Source: Leucogyrophana mollusca (lineage: Eukaryota > Basidiomycota > Agaricomycetes > Boletales). From it: a stretch of DNA of 22,453 nt. Below are positions 1 to 9,984 of the stretch, piece by piece. The notes below the pieces were generated by a model. That model had not been told where the DNA came from. It worked only from the letters and a program-made list of their open reading frames with translations, and made no database searches. The stretch lies in assembly GCA_021014945.1 (NCBI GenBank), contig MU266686.1, positions 1 to 22,453 of the forward strand, written 5' to 3'. The position numbers and the translations under genes were made by a program. The first letter of the stretch is position 1. Every line of letters begins with the position of its first letter.

Positions 1-171
1 TTTTGACTTCTTGTAAGGGGTTGTCTGAGTACGAGGTTTACATTTGCGCTCGGGGGGCATAATGGGTGTCAGACGAGATGGGAGACCATTTCCCAGCTTT
101 TCTTGTTGTCGCAAAGGGCCGCCTTGACCCTGTCTATGCGTATAACTATGTGATTCTCCCCAATATAGTAA

Positions 172-296
172 TGCATAACCCCCCAAATCCTTATGCACTA
201 TCCAATGTGAGATTTTCGTGCATAAATAGCAGGCACCAAGGTGGTGACCAGCTTTTGCTATGCATTATGACATTTTATGCATGATGACCTTATGCA
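172..296. repeat. Cluster of TGCATAA / TTATGCA heptamers
   Basis: Five exact copies of TGCATAA or its reverse complement lie in 125 bp, starting at 172, 191, 219, 275 and 290, with a one-base variant (TGCATTA) at 261. The cluster overlaps the 3' end of the F-box-like reading frame and probably supplies its stop codon. I know of no factor for this motif in fungi. It may be an AT-rich low-complexity patch. Confidence 0.45.
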
Positions 297-1046
297 TTGT
301 GAGATAGTCAACTGTATAGTGAAATGACGGAGGTCGATGTCGTGGTCCATCAGCCATGTGAGACCAGCATCATCAAGGTTCGCTCCATTTACATGGAGAA
401 TGGACAGTTTGGGACAGAAGAAGTCACAAGGACGTACGGCATCGAGAGCATGGCTTTCTCCATCGTCGTATTGACATTGAAGCTCTAACTCATGAAGAAT
501 CGGTGCAACGCCATGGAAGTTTTCCAGCAGTGAGGGTAGCGAGGAGCTACGCGCGACGTTGAAACGTATCGTCTTACATCGTGGAATATGGGGACGAAGA
601 AGATTCATGGCGGATGCTACCTGGGCTTTCTCGCGCACCGTTTCCTGCGGGGACATGCCATAAGAGCCTTGGGGAGTCACCACGAGGTCCAAAGGAAGAT
701 TATTGGACCATTCAAAGCAGGAACTGGCAGATATAGGAGATGGCTTGTCGATGAGGATGATAATGCGAGTCCAATATTCGGGGACAGTAGAAAGTATATC
801 TCGCCACCAGGAGCATACAGATGCAACTGGGTAAGGAAAAATCGATGTACGCGTTGGATCCACAGGTATCCACTCTGTTTGATTGCAGCGTAGCTGCTTC
901 CTGCGGTGTTGCATGTACACGAGCCTGAAGATCTCCAGGAAAAGTTCGAATGGAATGGACTCGATTGGCGAACGTGGCCGGATTCGCCGGTCGGATACCT
1001 GAGGTCGATCCAACTGGGCATCTGCATCCGACAATGCGTTGGACAT
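258..1046 (-). CDS. F-box-like domain protein, probably C-terminally shortened
   Basis: The single open frame encodes 262 aa. Residues about 28-95 read as the agaricomycete F-box-like module: IESIPFELFLEIFRLVY, then VASVCSWWRDIL and PEYWTRIIILID. The next stretch (WSNNLPLDLVV) and a leucine-rich segment (PKLSILHVNGANLDD) match the layout of this very large family, whose members are usually 400-600 aa. F-box proteins generally join substrates to SCF ubiquitin ligases, but the substrate here cannot be inferred. The first Met gives 28 residues before the box, as is common. The frame ends inside the TGCATAA cluster, so the protein is either truncated or a downstream exon lies beyond the window. 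The family is clear; whether the gene is functional is not. Confidence 0.68.
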   Translation of the reverse strand: MSNALSDADAQLDRPQVSDRRIRPRSPIESIPFELFLEIFRLVYMQHRRKQLRCNQTEWIPVDPTRTSIFPYPVASVCSWWRDILSTVPEYWTRIIILIDKPSPISASSCFEWSNNLPLDLVVTPQGSYGMSPQETVREKAQVASAMNLLRPHIPRCKTIRFNVARSSSLPSLLENFHGVAPILHELELQCQYDDGESHALDAVRPCDFFCPKLSILHVNGANLDDAGLTWLMDHDIDLRHFTIQLTISQCIRSSCIKCHNA

Positions 1047-1229
1047 TTCTATATTTTAATCTATCTCTGTATTAAGTCTGTCAGCCATATCTGCCTATGA
1101 AACCACTCACATATACCCCTGTAAGATGCCTCCTGGCTACGCTCCCCAAAAGACTACGAGTCAATCAGTTGGGACTGCAAGGAACACCGAAATGGACAAG
1201 TGACTGATCAAGCGTAATATGAATTCAGC

Positions 1230-1754
1230 CTAAAACGCCTGATTGACGTTGATCGTAAGAATGGACGTGGTTACGGTATACCTATGTGCTTCGTGTGTAA
1301 TGCAGTTTTTAATGCAGAAGGAACATCTGCTCGAAAAAGTGGGAAAGTGATCTGAGATGGGAAAGATCGTTTGTAAATGATTGAGGATTTGTTTGGCAGC
1401 AGCTTTGGGATTCAATACAAACAAACGGTTACAAACAACCGGGAAGCAGTGGCGTTGGTAGGCGTCGGTAGGCGTCGGTTTGGCGAACATCAGTGACATA
1501 CGATCACCAGATATGAGCTGATTACAGAGTGTGCATTCTCCCTTATTCGTTGCACAGTAAACATACACGACTTGTTTGCGTTCCCTCCCGAAGCTTATTT
1601 TCATTTTGTGGGATTGCCTCCGTTCCGAGTGCTTCTGATTTGGCCTTGGTCTTAAACATAGTACCGATGGTGCATTGTGCTTCGTTTTCTTACCTCCAGA
1701 AGATATGAGGGTATGTAGTTCGGTTTCTTCTCCCCTGCTACCCGCTTTATCCAA
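1230..1754 (-). CDS. Unidentified Cys-rich open frame, 174 codons
   Basis: This frame is open for 174 codons and contains Cys pairs (CATNKGECTLCNQL, later CSFCIKNC) that could bind metal. I do not recognise the family. Its 5' part overlaps, in another frame, the better-looking coding segment ending at 1694 with a GTAAG donor, so part of it may be intronic or non-coding. A short GTAGGCGTCG direct repeat lies near 1453-1478. It is best read as part of the decayed minus-strand locus running down from about 2.4 kb. The Met start is not supported by any context. Confidence 0.22.
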   Translation of the reverse strand: MDKAGSRGEETELHTLISSGGKKTKHNAPSVLCLRPRPNQKHSERRQSHKMKISFGRERKQVVYVYCATNKGECTLCNQLISGDRMSLMFAKPTPTDAYQRHCFPVVCNRLFVLNPKAAAKQILNHLQTIFPISDHFPTFSSRCSFCIKNCITHEAHRYTVTTSILTINVNQAF

Positions 1755-2145
1755 AAGCTGACCACGGCTGCCTGCAGAGATCCAACCACTGCCTCTTCCA
1801 CGTCCTCGGGCTGATCCAGATCGAACCCAGTGATCCTACGCCATTAGTGCGTGGTATGTGCTCCACGACCGTACCCTCTATGCATAGTGTGATTTGAGGT
1901 ATTGTCGGTCAAGATCTCTGAAAGTAGCTCGCACGCTTCGTCATACTTGGTCGAATAATCACTCTGTTGTACAATCATTGTCTCCCTGACAGATCTGGCA
2001 CACAGGGTCGGCACCCGTGCGCACCACTATCTAGTATACACCATGTCTGGTTACGCCAGCATTCCGAAGAATCTCGTCGTCCTGGACCTGGGATTGACCC
2101 ACGAACCTTGCCGGAATACCTATTTCCCCAGTCTTCAGTAAGTCT
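1694..2145 (-). pseudogene. Remnant of an unidentified minus-strand gene with a Cys-rich motif
   Basis: Read on the minus strand, this stretch gives protein-like segments that join only across lesions. From about 2130 the frame reads GIPARFVGQSQVQDDEIL, meets a TAG, then continues in the same frame with PVCQICQGDNDCTTE. A one-base shift leads to DYSTKYDEACELLSEIL (about 1910-1960). After further shifts ITGFDLDQPEDVEEAV begins at 1834 and runs open to LLE at 1694, followed by a GTAAG donor. A CTAAC branch-like site lies just upstream of the first segment. The composition looks coding, unlike the shadow frames nearby. I do not recognise the family. It could also be a real gene whose introns I have misplaced. 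Confidence 0.35.
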
Positions 2146-2234
2146 TGGCATGTTAGATGCTGGCTTCATTAACTCCAGGGTGTTAAAGCATCGTGTGCTT
2201 TCCCTGGTAAACATATTTTTGCGTTGGCGCTTTT

Positions 2235-2405
2235 CTATAAAACGATCCGCCAGATGAAAAGCGACGCTGTTGGGCTGAAGGTGATGGTTCGCTTTGCATA
2301 TTCCTCAGCGGGAACCCGTAGGGGCTGGACATACAAGTTGCCGCATTGGAATACTAGATCGCACCTACGACATCCAGCAGGTCCGTCGCGCCAATTCGCT
2401 CCAGT
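2235..2405 (-). pseudogene. Unidentified Cys-motif coding remnant
   Basis: A 56-codon stretch open on the minus strand reads GCRRCDLVFQCGNLYVQPL, then RVPAEEYAKRTITFSP, and ends at a TAG (2235-2237). The CxxC and later Cys suggest a metal-binding segment. It lies upstream, on the same strand, of the remnant at 1694-2145 and may be an earlier exon of the same dead gene. No start codon or convincing splice sites were found. The family is unknown. Confidence 0.28.
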
Positions 2406-2512
2406 CGTACATTTTCACCCAATGACTGCTTCGCTCGTTTGGAAAAGCCTTGTTACCAACTTCGGAAATGATGTCTTTCTTGCTGAGCTTCATCCGTCGG
2501 TTTTTCTCTTGA

Positions 2513-2726
2513 CAGTGCGTTTCCGAACGTTGTAGCGCCTCCATTTTTGGCAATATATCGGACATCGAACTGAGGCTAGTGGTGCCGAGAGATACCGAGC
2601 CACCGGGTACGCAATCCAGCGCTGGCAGGATCATGCCGCAGTGATGTGGTGGCTGGAATTTACTCGGAGTCAGAAAAAACTAGGCTGAAAAAAGTCCGGA
2701 TCGCTACAACGTTCGGAAACGCACTG
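2513..2726. repeat. 25-bp perfect inverted repeat with a 164-bp spacer
   Basis: Bases 2513-2537 (beginning CAGTGCGTTTCCGAACG) recur exactly as the reverse complement at 2702-2726. Similarity stops abruptly on both sides. No target-site duplication is evident outside the arms, and I see no transposase frame in the spacer. It could be a small non-autonomous element or the scar of a local inversion. Confidence 0.7.
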
Positions 2727-3489
2727 GAAGCACCCGGAAACTCTTGAACTGGGCTGAGTCCCTTTCCAGCCGAATGCCCGCCGGTATCATCTTTGTTGTA
2801 GGCTTCAATCTGTCTTGCCTCGCTGTGTGCCGCCGCTGACTCATGTTCGCTAGGGGTTAGTATTAGCCACAGTACAAGCACTCGTGGTCTGGCGAATATG
2901 GCAGTGTTGGCAACGATCTTTTGTGTGGAGGGTTCGTTCATGATCCAGTCCATTCAGAAGGTGGCTGTGAATGAGTATTCCCGGCGGTGCTAGCCCTAGA
3001 AGTTGTTACTCAGCCAGGTATGTGCGAAAGCACCGACGCCCGCTTGAATGGAAATCTTGAGACGACAAAGTTTGCATGAATGCAGGAAATGAGGGGATAT
3101 TGTGAATGTTCTCCATATTCCGTCACATATGCTTTATTGAAGATTTTAGTAGATGTACGTGAGCTCGCGCTGAACCCGCCAGAACACGAAAGGGCGGCGC
3201 GCGCACTTGCTCGTGGCCTTCAAACTTCAGGACACAGCACCGAGGGCACCGTTGTCCAACAAGAAATCAGGATATTCGATTATACATTCGTAAGAGGGAA
3301 ACAAGGGGCATGTGATTATTTCGCTACAATACTATGGTAAGAAGAGTGCTAGCGTACTCGTACGACGAACTCAGTAAACCAAAGATCCGAGTCGTTCGTT
3401 CCCGTAATGTTGCATAGGCGGTATGAAGGAGGGGTAACACAATCACAATCATCGTACATGGGCCATTCCGGTCATCGTACAAGACACAT
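2727..3489. other. Interval without a supported gene
   Basis: Short open frames of up to 97 codons occur on both strands, but none has recognisable motifs or coherent splice sites. The interval holds the 3' flank of the HAM1-like gene, whose stop lies at 3490-3492. Confidence 0.5.
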
Positions 3490-6400
3490 TCACTGCTGCT
3501 TTGTAGCAGCAGTGGTAGCAGTGACAATATTGAAGCTAACATTGAAGCATCAGCGAGGAGCAATGAACGAAGGCGAGTGCATAACTTACGCTTCGCTGTG
3601 CCAGTCCTTGCCAGCAACAGCCTTCTCCTCGCGCTCAGTGGTACGATTGACCCAGCCAGCAGGATGGCCAGTCTCGATCATCGATGCACGTTTGTTATGC
3701 ACGACCTTGAACTGCGACTTAGATTCCGCCGATCGCACAGAATGCTGTCCTTCCTCCTTTCTGCGCTGGAAAAGCTATATCACGACAACGCATCAGAGTC
3801 CAGCCCCGCACGGACCACGACACAGAACTCGACACTCACGTCTTGCAGCACCTGCTTGCGGTTTGTCTCGTCGCTCGTCTTCGCCTCTTCCATGCGATCA
3901 CGCACAGCGACGAGTTGTCCGTCGACGTACTCCATGCCAGTTGTGATCGAATCGGCGATCGCCTTCTGGATCTGCTTCTTCACGAGGCCCGTAGCGAGCG
4001 GCTTCAGCGTCTTGTATAGTAGATCGTGCTTCGAATCACGAATGCTGAACTTGAGGGTGTCGACCTTCACGTGCACGTTCTTCACCTTGAACACCGAACT
4101 CTTGTCCTTGTCCGCTGATACGAGGTGGACAGTCGCGGTGAGACCTGACCCGCCAAGCAGGACGTCGGCGAGGCCTGAGTCTGCGACCTTCGGGAAGCCA
4201 GTCTTCTTGTGGAAGTAAAATGCAACGTCCCGCATGTCAGCCTGCATCTGACCAAAGGTGAGGGTGAACTCGTGGTGATGCTCGTCGGAGATAGCGTTGT
4301 AAGGGCTGAACTTGAGAAAGTTGTGTGCCTCCAACGACATGTAATTGGGAAAGAGGTTGCGTCCTTGCAGAGTGAGGTTCTCGACGACGAGGTCGAGGGC
4401 GTCGTCTGTGTATTCAATGCGGGGTATGGGGACGTATCCCACCTAGGGAACGTCAGTAGGAGTTCGAAGTCAAACAGAATCACGAGCGCACGTACCTTGT
4501 CAACAAGGGCAGGGAGGATGACTTTCCTGATATCTCCCCAGAGGTCAGGCTTAAACTTCAAGCTGCCCTCGCTATCGAACAGCAAATCCCTCGTGAGCCT
4601 GGCCCAGTCCTCCCCGAAGCGCTTGTTGAGTGGATCTTCTCCCATAGCAGAGAACCAGTCGCCTGTCGCTTTGAAGAGGTTGTCGAAGTGGGATTTGTAC
4701 TTGTCGTCCCAGAACGTGCGACCAGACTCTCGGATTTCGTTACCCTCGCGGTTGCAATCGTCTTCGAGGACATACCCAGCCTCAAGCAAGATCTGAACGG
4801 AAGTTGAGTGACAAGTGTCATGAAGAAGGACTGAGTGGCACCGACCTTGCGGACGTACGAATCCAATCGCTTAAACCAACTCCTGAACTCCTCATCGCGA
4901 CGGGCATCGTCAATGAGAGCGTTCGCGGCATCGAACACGATATCCATGCTCTGTCCGTTAGCAAATCTTTCCAGGAGTGCGCGAAGTTCAGAGGTCGCCG
5001 TTTGCAGCGCGGGGTCCTACAAAATAGGCAAAGTTTAAGGACAGTCCTTCCATATTGAAGTCCGTACCCACCGAAGAGATAGAACCTCCACTCTCTTTGC
5101 CGTGGTCAGCGATATGTCGACCGTGCCCGGCATACTCCTCGGCGAACGAAAGGAGCCACTTGATTGCTTCTTGGTAGTCATCATGTTTCTGACATTCGAT
5201 GATGACCTTCTTGCCGCGGTAGATGAATTGGTCACGACGTTCCTCCGGGAAGTACTCCTCCGTGAGGAAATGACGCCCACGATCGTAATGCTCATTCAGA
5301 CGATCCTTGTGTTGTTGAGGGATTCGATCGGAGAGACCATCCTGTACAGGATATGTAAATACGCATCACCGATTGAAAATGATGCAACCGACTCGCCTTG
5401 TAGCCACGCATACGTTCCTTGAAACCTTGCTTCTTGGATTCGGTATCTTCTGAGGAGTAATCGGGACCTACGCCCTCGAGGTTACTGGACGATACTCAGC
5501 ACATCGTATGTTTACGCAAAAGTCGAAAATAAATTTACCCTTGCTCCTTGGCCTGGCCAGCCTGCTGATGAGCAGACTGGTACGCTTGATCCTTTGCCTC
5601 TTCTTTGGTCTCGCGAGCGCGATCTTGCACGTTCTGCATGGCGCCACGACCTTCGCCAATGGCTTGGCTACCAGACTTCTCTTCGCCATCGCCAGTCGTG
5701 ACTTTGGCGTCGTCGGCGTGTGGGTGCTGCTCCACGGTGGTGTCGGTGCCGGGTAACTTAGCTTCAAGTACGGGAGTCTCATCTGGTCCCACTTTGCGCC
5801 CACCCTTGGTGATAAATTCGTCTTGTGGAGCGGGTTCATTGACGCGTGCAAGCGCCTCCTCGTCTGGACGAAGACCTTCGGCAGCCTTGCTGGCGCCCTT
5901 GGCGAGGAGATCGCGACCAATGATGGAGAAATCCGACAGCAATTTTCGAACCTCCGAATTCGTCATGACGAGAGACAGGATGGTGCGCAGATGGCGTACG
6001 GCTGACAGGAACAACTCAGCAGAATGTCACGAAGTAGCCGTGGATCCGTACCTGTCTGTCCGTCATCATTGAGCTTTGATCGATCAACGGGTGCGACCTC
6101 GCTAGGATCTTTCTTGGCGCCCGCGAGACTAACATCGCGGGTGTGCCAAACGAAATTTTGGAAGAGTTCGTCGGCGTTCTTTTCTTTCACCATGAGACGT
6201 GCAGTCTCAATAATGTCACGCGAGTCCTGTATGAGCTTACGGCCCTCTGGCGAGAGCTTATCAAGATCTACGGGCGACTTGTCGGCGAAGTAGGTAAGCG
6301 TCTCATCGATCTGAGCGTTGTCGGGCATGCGACCCTGGCGGAACGCTTCAATCACGCCATAAAGCCGAATCTAACGAACGGCGGGGGTCGTCAGCGACGA

Positions 6401-6534
6401 CCATGTCTAAGAAGATGGAGAATACGCGCCTTTCTATCTACGTCTTCTTCCTTTGCCTTTTTATTAGTCGGCGAGACGACAGAACCGGCCTGCGGGTGGT
6501 TTGAAATATCTTTCGTAGCGGCGGGTAGAGACAT
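3490..6534 (-). CDS. HAM1-like protein, ten exons, 848 aa
   Basis: Exons on the minus strand, 5' to 3', are 6534-6430, 6370-6052, 6001-5539, 5484-5397, 5341-5072, 5016-4846, 4792-4496, 4442-3840, 3774-3590 and 3535-3490. They sum to 2547 nt in one frame. The start CCACCATG has strong Kozak context. Residues about 30-570 carry the HAM1-like N-terminal region (GVIEAFRQGRMPDN, KLLSDFSIIGRDLL, LERFANGQSMDIVFDA). Residues about 572-800 carry the C-terminal region (VGYVPIPRIEYTDDALDLVV, DGQLVAVRDRMEE). The tail contains the conserved HPAGWVNRT and DWHSEAF. A hydrophilic, repeat-rich linker lies near residues 240-296. Most introns are 50-65 nt with GTNNGT donors; introns 1 and 4 seem to have GC donors. 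The acceptor at 3775 could shift by 9 nt. The biochemical role of this fungal family is not established, and it is not the yeast ITPase that shares the name. Confidence 0.92.
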
Positions 6535-7285
6535 GGTGGGTAAAAGTAGAAGAGGGGGGAATTGTTTGGATTGTCTGACGTAGTGGTTTGGTTTAAGTAC
6601 TCACCTCCTAACCGTATTTCCAGTGACCGCATTCGACGTCATTTGGTTTCTGTCCAGCCAGTCCTCCATCGTGATGTCATGAAAACAAGACGCAGCCTGC
6701 CTTTTCGAGTTACGTACTTGCCCTGTTTGGGCTGGGCCAAACGGAGCCAAACACGAGGTTGGGGATCTCGGGTCCGCTCATCCACAGTCTCCACAACGTC
6801 GCGCGCATAACCAGAGGCCGTCATCATGGGGCTCCAACAAGGATCTTAGCGAACCGAGTTAGCTGCACCCGTGGGGCCTCTTGTTTCGCCTGCGGAGCTT
6901 CTGGGTAGAGTTTAGGCAAGCATCGAAACCTGACCATACATGGCCGCAAAATTATAGTGCTGTCACTTGTCCGTATAACTATAACGGGGCGCAACCGGGC
7001 GTAAAACTCGGGCTAAGTACTGTAGTTATTGAAGGAAGGTACGAAACTGATCTGAGGAGGTCTGTTAGTATGAAGCGCCGAAGGGCTAAGAGAGCTTATC
7101 TCCTCGTTATATATACATAATAAGAATGTAGGCGAACTCACCCTCACATATTCGCGCCTCATAATCCACCCTGGCCCTCGATGTCGTCTTTAGCGTCTTC
7201 ATAGGTCTTTATCCATCCCACGTGCATACCTCCCATCTCCTCGCCCCACGTCAACCACGCCTGCCCCCCAAGGGCTCGCCCTCCA
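6535..7285. other. Intergenic interval with a TATA-like site
   Basis: This is the upstream flank of the HAM1-like gene (minus) and of the WD40 remnant (plus). A GTGAGT donor-like sequence near 6600 on the minus strand could mark a 5' UTR intron, but I find no matching acceptor at a normal distance. TATATATA at 7108-7115 lies about 70 bp before an ATG at 7181 and may be the old promoter of the WD40 gene. No convincing coding sequence is present. Confidence 0.4.
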
Positions 7286-7640
7286 ACGCAAGTTTCTCAA
7301 GGTCACGAGTGGAACAGCATCATCGGGTCTGTGGCGTACTTCCACGGGTTGAGGAACATGACGGGTCGCATTTAATTGGAATGTTGAGAGCGGACAACAG
7401 GGGGGAGAGTTTAACCTATGTCTTTGGTATAGCGATGTCCCCGGACGGCAGGAACCTCGCAAGTAGAGTCGTTGTGTGGCATGCGGCGAGGCTGGAAAAA
7501 TCGCACGAAATCACAATGCTCGAGGAGGACGTCTTGCTATTGCATGTTCGATCGTGCCAGTGGCAAATTAATATTCCCCAGGCGGTCGTTGGATCGGGTG
7601 CAATTGACAGAGGCAAAGCCCGGTATGAGCCGGGCAAAGC
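7286..7640 (+). pseudogene. WD40-repeat protein remnant with several frameshifts
   Basis: Translating across frames gives consecutive WD40-like pieces: QGHEWNSIIGSVAYF (from 7298), WNVESGQQG (about 7376-7405), TYVFGIAMSPDGRNLAS with VVVWHAARLEKSHEI (about 7415-7515), and ASGKLIFPRRSLDR (about 7557-7600). The order and spacing are those of successive WD40 blades (GH...SV, SPDG..LAS, V.VW). The pieces are joined by a stop in ATTTAATTGG, an indel in a G-run near 7400, a small in-frame loss between LAS and VVVW, and a further shift near 7550. The protein cannot be made as it stands. The remnant ends about 30 bp before the bZIP start codon, so it occupies that gene's proximal promoter or 5' UTR. 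Confidence 0.75.
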
Positions 7641-7667
7641 TGCGCCAACTGTTAGACAGCAACAGCG

Positions 7668-9984
7668 ATGCAAGTCGATAACCAGATCCCGTTTTCCTTC
7701 GATCCATCCGCCTTTAACACTAACACCTTCGATGACTTCTTCAATTTTGAACCATCAAATCCTTCAAACACTACCTCTTCTGCTTCCTCGTCACCGCGCT
7801 CCCCGCTCAGCCTCGCAGCGATGCCCCTCACGCCACCTGCGCTGAGCATGCCCCAGCCCATAACAGCCGCAGACGACGCCTTCTTCAACCTCTTCCTTCA
7901 GGATGAGTACGCTACAATTAACAAAGTAGAACCTCCCATCGCCACAGTCGCCCCTTACGACTTTCTCACCGGGGGTGGTGCGATGAGCTCACCTGAATCT
8001 TCCACCTCGGCTACCTCCCCGCACGCACAGCCGGTGTTCGCCATCGATCCCCAGCTCGTTGGCACACCCGCTACCTCCAAGGCCCTCTCCGACTTTGACG
8101 AGGAGGAGCACGAACACGATGAAGGCGACGACGATCTGGAACCTGATACAGAGCCCGACCTTCCCGCCCCAACACAACGCTCCCGCAAAGGCACCGTTCA
8201 CTCCGGCGGCGTGAAGAAGTCCACTCACGCAGCCGCCGATAAGGAGAAGGAGAATTCAGCCAAATCACAGGCGCTCAGGATCCTCGAGCCCGAGGATTGG
8301 CGCCCGAGTCCAGAAGAGTACAAGAAGATGTCCAGTAAAGAAAAGAGGCAACTCAGGAATAAAATATCCGCCAGGAATTTCAGGGTGCGACGAAAGGGTA
8401 TGTTGTCTAGTTCGTCTCGCTTTGTGCCCCTTCATTTCGTTTTTTGCTCTTCGTCTTTGTCGTCACCTTCCCTTTGTCTCCCCCCCTTTCCCTCGTCCCC
8501 TTCGTATATATATTTTCCTACCCCACTCCGCCCCCTCCGCCTTCCCTTGTTGCTCCCTTTTCTGCCTTCCCTTCCCTTAATCACCTCCTTTCTCACCCCC
8601 ACGCATTGCTAACCCCCCTTTTCTCCCTCCCCCAGAATACATAACCACCCTCGAAGGTGACATCGCCGAGCGCGACCGCCTTATCTCCGCCATCCGCACT
8701 GAGCTCGGGTCCTCCAAATCCGAAAACATCGCCCTCCGCGAGGAGATCGACGCCCTCAAGCGCTGTCTCCTCCAGGGGCGCAGCGTAGCGCTTCCGGACC
8801 CGGCGCCCCTCCCCGAGGTCTCCGCCGCCACGTCGTCCGCTGCCTCCTCTACCTCGACGTCAAACTCAACTGGGGCGGCGGCGAAAGCGCCCTCGTACAA
8901 CCCCCACAAAGACCTCCCCACCTCCCCGCGCCTCGGGTCACGCACGCCGTTTTGGGGCGGCCTTGGATCGGGCGTCACGCCCGTGCACACGACGCTCGTC
9001 CCGCCTCTCGCGGTACCGAGCGTGGTGCTGGCGGGGAAGGCGAGCGTACTCGGTGGTGGCAGTGTGAGCTCGACGATCTCGAGTGTTCTCGGCACCAATT
9101 CCGTGCTGGCGAACCAGGGGGACAGGGAGAAGCAGGGGCTGCAAGAGAACATCAACCCTGGGCTATTGGGCCAGAACGCCATGGTCGAACGCAAGGGGGG
9201 CATCCCAGCCCTCAATCCATCAGAATCCAACGCCAACTCCCCGGCTCTCGGCGGATTCAATACCAATGGTACCCAATCCTTCAACAACGCACCAGGCGCC
9301 TTCGACTCATTTGCGGAGATAAATCCGTTTACGCTGAAGACCCTCGATGCGTACCGGATGCAGCTGTGGGGGAAGATGGCTGCGCAGCAGCAATGGCAGG
9401 CGCAGTTCCAGCAACAGCAGCCCCAATCGCAATCGCAACAATGGCAAGGCTTCGCTCAGCAGCAGCACCAAGGTGGACTCGCGGGAGGACTGCGCCCGCA
9501 CTACTTCGCCCCCAAGTTGGGCAAGGGCGCAACCGCCTCCACATCCTCCTACTCTTCGGCGCCGTCTGGGAAGGACATCACGGCGCCGATGCCGACAGGG
9601 GAGCACGCGTACGCAGCTGCGCTTGCGAGCCAGACCCTGCTTGGGAAGCTCGGGTCCGCGTTTTGGGAGGCGTTTTCGGGTTCTTCTGGTTCCGGTTCGA
9701 CGTCGGGCGGACACGGGAAAGGAAAGTGGGATTCGGAGAAGGTGCGCAAGGTCCTGGAGGGGACTGCGGTGGTACGAGTAGTGGACGTCGAGCCTGTTCC
9801 CGCTGCGGTTTCGGCGGCAGTGGATGTAAAGCCCATCGTGGGTGCGGCCGCCAAGCCAACCATCGTCCCCGACGCGAAGCCCATGTCGAGCGCGAACGCA
9901 AGCGCGTGTGGGATGAAGATTGCAGGGGATGCGTGCGCGTTGCTGGAGGAGAGCATGCGCAGCTTGACATTGGCGAAGAAGTAG
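7668..9984 (+). CDS. bZIP transcription factor, two exons, 692 aa
   Basis: Exons 7668-8397 and 8636-9984 join in frame. The basic region is NKISARNFR (N231, R239; the N-x7-R signature), followed nine residues later by L249 and a zipper with heptad positions L249, R256, I263, S270, L277 and L284 (EYITTLEGDIAERDRLI then ALREEIDALK). The N-terminal 200 residues are acidic and Ser/Thr/Pro-rich (DFDEEEHEHDEGDDDLEPD), typical of an activation region. Residues about 475-510 are Gln-rich. The C-terminal half is low in order but is clearly recognisable in the decayed copy at 18.7-20.9 kb, which supports this frame. It should bind DNA as a nuclear dimer; the target pathway is not evident. The start ATG has weak Kozak context and lies just after the WD40 remnant. 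Confidence 0.92.
8398..8635 (+). other. Unusually long, pyrimidine-rich bZIP intron
   Basis: This 238-nt intron (GTATGT donor, GCTAAC branch at 8608-8613, CCCCCAG acceptor) is four times longer than others in the window and almost all C/T on the coding strand. It falls exactly between the basic region and the leucine zipper. Reading through it gives a stop at 8610-8612 and a 314-residue product with the basic region but no zipper. The decayed copy keeps a comparable intron. Confidence 0.85.

Noticed and set aside
2075..2125. tRNA-like T-arm sequence (TGGGTCAATCCCA on the minus strand)
   Set aside because: It lacks a matching A box, acceptor stem and anticodon arm; it also lies within a coding-like minus-strand segment.
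4082..6072. Several 130-235 codon frames on both strands within the HAM1-like gene
   Set aside because: They are shadow frames or intron read-throughs. The ten-exon join keeps one frame throughout and matches the family.
8398..8635. HAC1-type unconventional splicing of the bZIP mRNA
   Set aside because: The intron has ordinary GT-AG ends, a CTAAC branch and a polypyrimidine tract, and no Ire1-type loop pair that I could see.
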